Source: Mycobacterium sp.
GTDB taxonomy: Bacteria > Actinomycetota > Actinomycetes > Mycobacteriales > Mycobacteriaceae
DNA length: 7,254 nucleotides
Assembly (NCBI GenBank): GCA_028706695.1
Contig: JAQTVU010000114.1
Coordinates: forward strand, 1 to 7,254
Direction of reading: 5' to 3'
Part shown: positions 1-5,175 of the stretch, in pieces
Numbering within the stretch: position 1 is the first letter of the stretch
Layout: each line of letters opens with the position of its first letter
Notes under the pieces: model-generated
Databases searched by the model: none
Seen by the model: the letters and a program-made list of their open reading frames with translations, nothing else
Told to the model about the DNA's origin: nothing
Translations under genes and position numbers: made by a program

Positions 1-777
1 CGCTCCAGGACTGCGGGGCCACCAGGTCGTGGAGTTGGTCACGGATCACCTGGACGCGCAGCGGGTCGAACGTGAACAGCACCGCATCGGCATTGGGCAG
101 GAAGCGGAAATGGGGGCGTGCAGATTGGCGGCCTCCAGGTCCTCGCCGGCCACGTCGCGCAACACCACATAACGGCGCACCCTGTGCCAGGCGCCGACGC
201 CGAAGATGAGTGGCTCAAGCTGGTAGGAAGCCTGGGTGTGGGACACCGGCGTGGGCGGAATCAGGCCGCGCTGCTCGAACAGCGGACGCTCATAGTGGTG
301 GGCGTAGGCCGCCGCGGTGCTGCGGGTCGCCGGTTCCATCGACACGCCGAGCCGCTCGCACAGCAGTTCGAGTTGCTTGACCAGCACCGCCACGTACAAG
401 CTCTTGCCGGTGGCCCGGGCCCCCGCCATGGCCAGGCAGGTGGCCTGTCCCTGACGCCAGCCGTCCGGCAACATGAAGTGGCAGGCCGGGCATATTTCCA
501 CCACGGACGAGTTCAGCTCGCGGCCCGCATCGACGGCCGACTGCAGCGGGCCGTTGTAGCCCGGCGGCCGAGTGGCCACATGGATTGGGCCGCAGTACGC
601 CTCGGCGCCAAAGTAGGCGGAGCCCACCGGGTCCCGGTAATAACGGGCCCCGGGGATAGCCGGCGACACCGTCCAGGCGTACGCATTGTCGTCGAGAATC
701 GAAAAGCATCTCGGGCACTTCGCCAGCATGGCTTTGGGAGCAAACTTTGGGAGCTCAGTCAGCTCAGTTGTTGTCAC
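1..777 (-). pseudogene. Frameshifted zinc-ribbon P-loop GTPase-like protein, 3' end beyond window
   Basis: Read from a GTG at 777, whose GTGA overlaps the stop of the upstream gene; an ATG at 729 is a possible alternative start. Two CxxC pairs (C21/C24 and C96/C99) form a likely zinc ribbon. They are followed by a Walker A motif GARATGKS (residues 119-126) and a DxxG-type motif in RDVAGED (D208-G211), as in TRAFAC-class GTPases. The layout recalls bacterial double-GTPase (DO-GTPase) proteins; that family name is from memory. After residue about 220 the frame is wrong and ends at a TGA (46-48). Adding one base to the five-G run at 112-116 restores a frame that stays open to the window edge and reads HFRFLPNADAVLFTFDPLRV, typical NTPase core sequence. 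It is therefore a broken gene or a sequencing indel. The GTPase role is inferred and the true end is not visible. Confidence 0.7.
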
Positions 778-1516
778 TTCAGTATCGGCAACAGCGCAGC
801 TGCCACGTCGTCGATCAAGGCGGGGTGGTCGGCCAGGTTCTGCTCGGCGCGGACATCCGATGGTGGCGGCGCCAGCAGCGGCGCGACCGCGCGCAGCCTG
901 TCGTCATCGGAGATGCACAGCATCGAATACCCCGGTGGCAGCGTGCTGCGCACGGCGTCGGTCGCCACGACGGTGCGCTGGGCGCGCGGCAGTTCCGACC
1001 AGCGGGCACCGGCCGACCACCGCATCGCCTTGCCCGCGATCGCCTGTGCCAGTTCGGCGGCGGGGGCGTCCACCGGCATGCCGCGGGCCCCGACCAAGGT
1101 TGCGGTGATCTCCCGGATACCGGCGGCGTCGGCCACACCGACCAGCACATCGATGACGGCGCTTACGCTTCCGTCCGCGAAGGCACCGCTCATCGACGCC
1201 GAAACGGGTCCACCCGTGCGGTAATTGCGTGCAGTACGTGCGGGTCTGCCCGGCGCCCGCGACAGCGCTCATGGAGGCGGAGCCGGCCACCGGGACCGCC
1301 TCGCCGGTGAGGTAGCTGAAGTCGTCGCCGGCGAGCACCGCGGTCGCCATCGCCGCCTCCCACGGCCCGGCCGAACGCCTCGTCGGCGACGGGCCGGTCG
1401 AAGTTCGGCGCCGGTCCGCGAACTTGTGTCGCCAGAGGCGTGCAGCGCGCGGTCGAGCCGGCCCGGCCCCTGGCGTGCGGGGCGGCCCTGCCGGCGGCAC
1501 TACAGACCCGCGGCAC
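774..1516 (-). pseudogene. Disrupted unrecognised gene upstream of the GTPase-like gene
   Basis: No single frame covers this region, but protein-like stretches with high third-position GC follow each other in different minus-strand frames. From about 1440 to 1362 one frame reads APNFDRPVADEAFGRA. From about 1360 to 1230 a second reads WEAAMATAVLAGDDFSYLTG and beyond. From about 1230 to 774 a third reads RTGGPVSASMSGAFADG and on to the end, ALLPILK. Removing one base near 1361 joins the first two; a second shift near 1210-1235 joins the third. In the third frame a TGA lies near 1267, so an intact product there could only start about ATG 1193, giving 139 aa without a clear ribosome binding site. 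The last codons overlap the GTG start of the GTPase-like gene by GTGA, so the two were a coupled operon. I do not recognise the family. The 5' limit is uncertain; an ATG near 1538 opens a frame that stops at once. Confidence 0.5.
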
Positions 1517-1620
1517 GATCGGGTTTACTCAACGCCATGAGCTGTCCCTGTGGCTGTTGCCGACGCGGGCGCTATGCGCGGGCCGGGAGGATTCGCGGGC
1601 GAATCGATTGCCGGGCGCCG
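1517..1620. other. Junction between minus-strand gene debris and the fadE remnant
   Basis: No frame on either strand reads convincingly as protein here. It separates the broken minus-strand operon from the acyl-CoA dehydrogenase tail and is the likely place where a deletion or rearrangement removed the front of fadE. No insertion sequence ends or target-site repeats are visible by eye. Confidence 0.4.
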
Positions 1621-1959
1621 GGAGTCAACGCCGTCGTCTCGGACGCCTGCGCCGATCCCACGGCCACCAACACCGCCACGGCGGGGCCGACCGTGTCGAC
1701 CGCCACCGCGGCATTGTGCACCGCGGCATTGTGCACCGCGACGGCATTGTGCACCGCGACATTGTGCACCGCGGCATTGTGCACCGCGGCATTGTGCACC
1801 GCGGCCGCCGCGGGCGGTCAGTTGCGCGGCGGTATCGCGATCGGCTTAGAACACGGCACGCAGCCGCGTTTCGAACCTGCTCACGGCAGCGCACGTCTGC
1901 CCGGCTCGCCGCGAGAACTGCCGCGCCGGCTCGAATCCGTGGTGCTCGCCCGCTCGTGA
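1621..1959 (+). pseudogene. C-terminal remnant of an acyl-CoA dehydrogenase (fadE33-like)
   Basis: One plus-strand frame reads VNAVVSDACADPTATNTATA, then an alanine-rich stretch, then QLRGGIAIGLEHGTQPRF and AHGSARLPGSPRELPRRLES. This follows the end of acyl-CoA dehydrogenases: the penultimate helix, then a Q-L-H-G-G-I-A-I-x-W-E-H-like motif, then a K/R-R-A-H-G-S-A helix. Several expected residues are changed (QLR for QLH, GLEH for TWEH, EPAHGSA for KRAHGSA), and the helix is swollen by ALCTA pentapeptides coded by the 15-bp repeat. No N-terminal domain is visible upstream, where minus-strand gene debris begins. The stop overlaps the aspB GTG start as GTGA, the arrangement expected of an ancestral operon. 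In M. tuberculosis, fadE33 (Rv3564) precedes Rv3565, which supports the identification. It is a motif-level match made by eye, and the left boundary is approximate. Confidence 0.55.
1711..1803 (+). repeat. 15-bp tandem repeat (minisatellite), six copies
   Basis: Six units of GCATTGTGCACCGCG run head to tail: 1711, 1726, 1744, 1759, 1774 and 1789. A 3-bp insertion (ACG) precedes the third unit and a G-to-A change opens the fourth (ACATTGTGCACCGCG). All spacings are multiples of three, so the acyl-CoA dehydrogenase remnant stays open and codes ALCTA repeats; the opposite strand codes a VHNAA-like repeat. Each unit contains the palindrome GTGCAC. It probably arose by slippage and is a candidate variable-number locus. 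Confidence 0.9.
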
Positions 1960-3122
1960 AGGGCCACGTTTCACTGCGCGCCGGCGTCCCGCCGTTTCAT
2001 GTCATGGACGTGTGGGTGGCGGCGGCGGAACGCCGGCGCAGCCACGGGGACCTGGTGAACCTCTCGGCCGGCCAGCCCGGCGTGGGCGCTCCCGAACCGG
2101 TGCGGGCGGCCGCGGCGTCCGCCCTTCATCTCAACCAGCTGGGTTACAGCGTGGCTCTGGGCATCCCGGAGCTGCGCGCCGCGATCGCGGCCGACTATCG
2201 GCGCCAGCACGGGATCGAGGTCGAGGCCGACGCCGTCGTGGTCACCACGGGTTCCTCGGGCGGGTTCCTGCTCGCCTTCCTGGCGTGCTTCGACGTCGGC
2301 GATCGGGTCGCGCTGGCCAGCCCCGGCTACCCGTGCTACCGAAACATATTGTCGGCGTTGGGCTGTGAGGTGGTGGAGATCGAGTGCGGGCCGCGGACCC
2401 GCTTTCAGCCGACCGCGCAGATGCTGGCCGAACTCGACCCGCCGGTGCAGGGCGTGATCGTCGCAAGCCCGGCCAATCCCACCGGGACGGTGATACCCCC
2501 GGCCGAGTTGGCGGCGATCGCGTCCTGGTGCGCGGACTCCGGAGTGCGGCTGATCAGTGACGAGGTGTATCACGGGCTGGTCTATGAGGGCGCGCCGCAG
2601 ACCAGCTGCGCCTGGGAAACCTCGCGCGATGCCGTCGTGGTCAACAGCTTCTCGAAGTATTACGCGATGACGGGCTGGCGGCTGGGCTGGCTGCTGGTGC
2701 CGCAACAGCTGCGCCGCGCGGTGGATTGCCTGAGCGGCAACTTCACCATCTGCCCGCCGGTGCTGTCGCAGGTCGCCGCGGTGGCGGCGTTCACCCCGGC
2801 GGCGATCGCCGAGGCCGACGGCCATCTGCATCACTACGCGGTCAACCGCGCGCTGCTGCTCGACGGCCTGCGCGATATCGGCGTCGACCGGCTAGCCCCC
2901 ACCGACGGCGCGTTCTACGTCTACGCCGACGTCTCGAAGTTCACCGACGACTCGCTTGCGTTCTGTTCGAAACTGTTGGCCGACACCGGCGTTGCGATCG
3001 CACCCGGTGCCGACTTCGACACCGCGCGCGGCAATTCGTTCGTCCGGCTCTCCTTCGCCGGGCCGACCGGTGACATCGAGGAGGCCCTGCACCGAATCGG
3101 TCCCTGGCTGCCGGGCCGTTAG
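1956..3122 (+). CDS. aspB: Pyridoxal-phosphate aminotransferase, class I/II (AspB-like, Rv3565 type)
   Basis: A 388-aa fold-type I aminotransferase, expected to be cytosolic and to transfer an amino group between an amino acid and a 2-oxo acid using PLP. Visible landmarks are the N-terminal LSAGQP segment (37-41), the SPANPTGT loop with N174, SDEVY with D202 that contacts the pyridine nitrogen, SFSKYYAMTGWRLGW with the Schiff-base lysine K234, and FVRLSF with the carboxylate-binding R364. The open frame extends far upstream, but the GTG at 1956 gives the same length as I recall for Rv3565 (388 aa) and overlaps the stop of the fadE remnant by GTGA. No clear ribosome binding site precedes it, fitting an originally coupled start. 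The catalytic set is complete, so the gene looks intact although its upstream partner is broken. In M. tuberculosis its neighbours degrade cholesterol, but the substrate of this enzyme is not evident from sequence. The name aspB is the traditional label and does not establish aspartate specificity. Confidence 0.93.
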   Translation: MKGHVSLRAGVPPFHVMDVWVAAAERRRSHGDLVNLSAGQPGVGAPEPVRAAAASALHLNQLGYSVALGIPELRAAIAADYRRQHGIEVEADAVVVTTGSSGGFLLAFLACFDVGDRVALASPGYPCYRNILSALGCEVVEIECGPRTRFQPTAQMLAELDPPVQGVIVASPANPTGTVIPPAELAAIASWCADSGVRLISDEVYHGLVYEGAPQTSCAWETSRDAVVVNSFSKYYAMTGWRLGWLLVPQQLRRAVDCLSGNFTICPPVLSQVAAVAAFTPAAIAEADGHLHHYAVNRALLLDGLRDIGVDRLAPTDGAFYVYADVSKFTDDSLAFCSKLLADTGVAIAPGADFDTARGNSFVRLSFAGPTGDIEEALHRIGPWLPGR

Positions 3123-3135
3123 TCGGCCGTTAGTC
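3114..3135. repeat. Exact 11-bp tandem duplication spanning the aspB and nat stop codons
   Basis: GGCCGTTAGTC occurs at 3114-3124 and again at 3125-3135. The first copy holds the aspB TAG (3120-3122) and the second the reverse-strand TAA of nat (3132-3130). Each copy contains both potential stops. Only 7 bp separate the two genes and no terminator hairpin is visible. Confidence 0.9.
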
Positions 3136-3957
3136 GAGGACCTTCTCGAGGCGCGCCTCGAGCGGGCCGCGCTCGCCGACATCGGCGATGTTGATGCCGA
3201 ACCGGTCACGCAGGGTGTCGACGACCGCCACCGCGTCGTCGAGGCGAATCGTTTCACTGGCGTCGGCACGGTGGATGGTCAGGTTGCGGCCGGTGAGGTT
3301 CAGTCGGCCCTCGTCGGTGACCCGCGTGGCCATCAGGCCGGTGACGAAAATCGACGAGGGGTGCGTCGAGGCGAACCAACTGCCCACGCGCAGATCGACA
3401 TCCGGGCTGGTCCGCGCGCTGAATTGGTAGAGCGGTTGCCATTCGCTGCGCACCTGGGCCTGAAGGACCAGCCCGTCGCCGCGGTCCTGCAGCCGGTACG
3501 GTTCGCGTGTCGTCTGCTGGACGGTGCCGGTCTCGAGTCGGATCGGCGAGGTAGGTGTTTGGCCGCCGAAGCCGACGTCGACGAGGTATGAGCCGGGAGA
3601 GCCGGGAAACGCCACCGCCAGAAGCGTGTGGGTCTGCGCGGGCAGCGGCGCGTCGGGCGGGCGCATCCACATCACCCGCGCGGCCAGTCGCCGCACCCGG
3701 AAGCCGGACTGGGCTAGCACGTAGCCCATCAAACCGTTGTGCTCGTAGCAATAGCCACCGCGCCGGCGGTGCACCAGCTTATCGGCCAGGGCCTCCAGGC
3801 TCAGGTCGTCTACCGGCACCCCCAGCACCGGATCGAGATTCTCGAACGGGATCATTCGGGTGTGAGCGCTCACCAGATCCTGCAGTACGTCCAGGGTCGG
3901 CTCGACAGCGCCGCGATAGCCGACGCGGTCGAAATACCGATCCAGGCCCAGACTCAT
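3130..3957 (-). CDS. nat: Arylamine N-acetyltransferase (NAT)
   Basis: A 275-aa cytosolic enzyme that moves an acyl group from acetyl-CoA (or propionyl-CoA in mycobacteria) to arylamines, arylhydrazines or hydrazides such as isoniazid, through a cysteine thioester. The full catalytic triad is present at the canonical positions: C70 in RRRGGYCYEHNG, H110 in AQTHTLL and D127 in YLVDVGFGGQ. The N-terminus (YFDRVGYRG) and the IPFENLDPVLGVPVDDLS segment are typical of mycobacterial NAT. The ATG at 3957 gives the expected N-terminus. From memory the M. tuberculosis protein has 283 residues; this one ends about eight residues earlier, at the tandem duplication. It converges with aspB, as in M. tuberculosis. 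There nat is the last gene of the hsa operon for cholesterol ring cleavage, but here no hsa gene lies upstream, so nat must have its own promoter within 3958-4243. Intact by sequence. Confidence 0.96.
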   Translation of the reverse strand: MSLGLDRYFDRVGYRGAVEPTLDVLQDLVSAHTRMIPFENLDPVLGVPVDDLSLEALADKLVHRRRGGYCYEHNGLMGYVLAQSGFRVRRLAARVMWMRPPDAPLPAQTHTLLAVAFPGSPGSYLVDVGFGGQTPTSPIRLETGTVQQTTREPYRLQDRGDGLVLQAQVRSEWQPLYQFSARTSPDVDLRVGSWFASTHPSSIFVTGLMATRVTDEGRLNLTGRNLTIHRADASETIRLDDAVAVVDTLRDRFGINIADVGERGPLEARLEKVLD

Positions 3958-4121
3958 GCAGCCATCATGTCAAGGCGGTCGCCGTGCCCGCCCGCACAGT
4001 ATCCGGCGAGCCGAAGACGTCGAGCCGGTGGGCGTCCGGTGACCACGCTGGTGATCGCTGCCGATCGGCGATCTCCGACGCGGCCGCCCCGCCGGGTGGG
4101 ACGGCAGTCCTGGCTTACGGC

Positions 4122-4141
4122 GGTCACCGACCGCGGTGACC
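4122..4141. promoter_or_regulatory. 8-bp inverted repeat in the nat / dsbA-like divergent region
   Basis: GGTCACCG at 4122-4129 is repeated in inverse as CGGTGACC at 4134-4141, with a 4-nt centre. It lies in the 286-bp region between two divergent genes, 12 bp before the CsoR-like site. It could be an operator or an RNA hairpin; no T-run follows, so a terminator is unlikely. The rest of the region (3958-4243) shows no convincing gene. Confidence 0.4.
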
Positions 4142-4153
4142 CTTCGACAACTA

Positions 4154-4169
4154 ATACCCGCCGGGGTAT
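4154..4169. promoter_or_regulatory. CsoR-family-like operator upstream of the dsbA-like gene
   Basis: ATACCC and GGGTAT form a perfect inverted repeat around GCCG. TACCC-N4-GGGTA resembles the operators of the CsoR/CstR family, which sense copper, persulfides or aldehydes. A weak TTCGAC (4143-4148) and TATCGT (4167-4172), 18 bp apart, could be the -35 and -10 elements, which would place the site within the promoter spacer and let a bound repressor block it. The gene start is 75 bp downstream. The resemblance is seen in the sequence; the regulator and promoter are inferred, and no csoR gene is in the window. Confidence 0.45.
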
Positions 4170-4230
4170 CGTCGGACAGGGATCGGGAACCCGCCGGGAC
4201 ATGAGACATTTCCGACGGCGGGGCGTTGCA

Positions 4231-4238
4231 GAAGGAGG
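4231..4238 (+). promoter_or_regulatory. Ribosome binding site fixing the start of the dsbA-like gene
   Basis: GAAGGAGG is a strong Shine-Dalgarno sequence 5 nt before the ATG at 4244. It rules out the in-frame ATG at 4226, which would place this sequence inside the coding region. Confidence 0.85.
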
Positions 4239-4243
4239 GGCCA

Positions 4244-4855
4244 ATGGCTGACATCGATCTCTACCTCGATCCGATATGCCCATTCTCCTGGGTTGCCTCA
4301 CGCTGGCTGCTCGATGCCGCGCACCCGACCCGGACCCCGGTCACCCTACGACAGATGAGCCTGGCCGTTCTCAACGAGGGCAAAGACCTCGAGGGCAGGC
4401 AGAAGACCATGATGGAACGCTCGCGACGGATGGGGCGCCTGTTCGCCGCGACCGCCGGCAAGCACGGACAGGACGCCTTCGCGAAGCTCTATGGCGCCAT
4501 CGGCACCACCCTGCATGTGCGCCAGGACGAGATGACCCCCGAGGAGATCAAGGAGATCCTCGCCGGGTGCGGCTTCGAGGAGTCGCTTGTCGACACGCTC
4601 GAGGACGGCGGTCTAGACGACGAGGTCAAGCGCAGCCATCAAGCCAGCCAGGACGCCCTCGGCGGCTCGGCCGGCAGCCCGATCATCGCCATCGACGGCC
4701 GCGGCTTCCACGGCCCGGTGCTGACCCGCATCCCGCGCCACGAGGACGGCGTCCGCCTGTTCGACGCGGTCCTCGTCGCCGCGCAGATCCCCGAATTCGC
4801 CACGTTGCAACGGCCCCTCCAGGGGCCGCCGGTTCTGGAGGAGGCGCCCCGCTGA
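4244..4855 (+). CDS. DsbA/Rv2466c-like thioredoxin-fold protein with CPFS active site
   Basis: A 203-aa cytosolic protein with no signal peptide, close in length to the mycothiol-dependent reductase Rv2466c (207 aa, from memory). Shared landmarks are a beta strand leading to DPICPFSWVASRW, the MSLAVLNEGKDL segment, a helical insert, RSHQASQDAL, the cis-proline loop GSP (P146), and FHGPVLTRIPRHEDG near the end. The active site is C12-P-F-S15: the second cysteine of the usual CPWC is serine. This fits a monothiol mechanism using mycothiol or another small thiol, or a GST-kappa/HCCA-isomerase-like transferase role, rather than dithiol disulfide exchange. C109 is the only other cysteine. Its stop shares a base with the ATG of the next gene, so the two are co-translated. 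The CsoR-like site upstream suggests control by thiol or metal stress. The substrate is unknown. Confidence 0.88.
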   Translation: MADIDLYLDPICPFSWVASRWLLDAAHPTRTPVTLRQMSLAVLNEGKDLEGRQKTMMERSRRMGRLFAATAGKHGQDAFAKLYGAIGTTLHVRQDEMTPEEIKEILAGCGFEESLVDTLEDGGLDDEVKRSHQASQDALGGSAGSPIIAIDGRGFHGPVLTRIPRHEDGVRLFDAVLVAAQIPEFATLQRPLQGPPVLEEAPR

Positions 4856-5004
4856 TGTGCTACCCCGTCAATTGCCGAACCTGCGGCAAGATCACCTGGG
4901 CCGGATGTGGAGCGCATGTGGAGCAGGTTCGCCGCACCGTCCCGGTGTCGCAGTGGTGCCCCGGCCACCCGAAGGAGTCCCGCAGGCGCTGGTGGCAACG
5001 CTGA
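4855..5004 (+). CDS. Small cysteine-rich conserved protein, 49 aa, probable zinc binder
   Basis: The ATG shares its A with the upstream TGA (TGATG), and GGAGGAGG at 4837-4844 lies 10 nt before it. The product begins MCYPVNCRTCGKITWAGCGA and contains CxxCGK (C7/C10), TWAGCGAHV (C18, H21) and QWCPGH (C35, H38), ending in a basic, tryptophan-containing tail (RRRWWQR). The four Cys plus His positions could bind one zinc ion in a compact ribbon-like fold. I recall short proteins with a CxxCGKxTWxGCGxH pattern in many bacteria and in fungi and plants, but know of no assigned function. Sharing a transcript with the thioredoxin-fold gene points to redox or metal handling. Its small size makes it easy to miss in automatic annotation. 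Confidence 0.82.
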   Translation: MCYPVNCRTCGKITWAGCGAHVEQVRRTVPVSQWCPGHPKESRRRWWQR

Positions 5005-5106
5005 TCGGCGGCGCGGGGGCCGCCCGACCGGTGCGACGAGCGGCCCGGAGTTGACTTGCGTTGCGCGACACGCCGGGGCGCCCGGCCGGCGGCGCCGACC
5101 GGCCAA

Positions 5107-5132
5107 GTACTATCTACGTACGTAGGTAGTAC
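5107..5132. promoter_or_regulatory. 26-bp near-perfect palindrome upstream of dsbF, probable operator
   Basis: The left half GTACTATCTACGT and right half ACGTAGGTAGTAC are reverse complements except for one pair (5113/5126). It is the only AT-richer stretch in the 171-bp gap between the small cysteine-rich gene and dsbF, and ends 43 nt before the dsbF ATG, so it probably overlaps the promoter. Its size fits a dimeric repressor of TetR type. BlaI-like sites also carry outer TACTA/TAGTA arms, so that family is an alternative. Confidence 0.6.
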
Positions 5133-5161
5133 ATCTGGATCGCCGGCCGCCGGGCCGGGAC

Positions 5162-5170
5162 GGGGAGGAA
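5162..5170 (+). promoter_or_regulatory. Ribosome binding site of dsbF
   Basis: GGGGAGGAA lies 5 nt before the ATG at 5176. It selects this start over the in-frame upstream codons and places the lipoprotein signal peptide at the N-terminus. Confidence 0.85.
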
Positions 5171-5175
5171 TCGCC

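Noticed and set aside
118..1224. Long plus-strand open frame (368 codons)
   Set aside because: It is the antisense shadow of two minus-strand genes. Its translation is rich in Arg, Gly, His and Ala without motifs, while the minus strand has CxxC pairs, a Walker A motif and a GTGA junction.
1572..1799. Minus-strand frame with VHNAA pentapeptide repeats
   Set aside because: The repeats are the antisense reading of the 15-bp array. They do not follow the A(D/N)LXX pentapeptide-repeat pattern, and the frame has no clear ribosome binding site.
1711..1803. CRISPR array
   Set aside because: The units are only 15 bp and directly abutting, without unique spacers.
1440..1955. N-terminal extension of aspB to give a 560-aa protein
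   Set aside because: The extension is low-complexity Arg/His-rich sequence across the repeat. The GTG at 1956 gives the expected 388-aa length and GTGA coupling.
3968..3980. Minus-strand TTGACA just upstream of nat as a -35 box
   Set aside because: It ends about 13 nt before the ATG, leaving no room for a -10 element and transcript start upstream of the gene.
4185..4227. SigH/SigE-type promoter (GGGAAC ... GTT)
   Set aside because: The GTT is about 34 bp from the GGAAC box rather than about 18, and no GTT occurs at the right distance.
4201..4251. 16-codon leader peptide starting at ATG 4201
   Set aside because: It has no ribosome binding site and runs over the strong one of the next gene; no regulatory codon pattern is seen.
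4811..4828. Hairpin CGGCCCC/GGGGCCG as a terminator
   Set aside because: It lies inside the dsbA-like gene, has no T-run, and the next gene is translationally coupled just downstream.
5051..5056. TTGACT as the -35 box for dsbF
   Set aside because: The position 17 bp downstream is purely GC-rich with no -10-like sequence.
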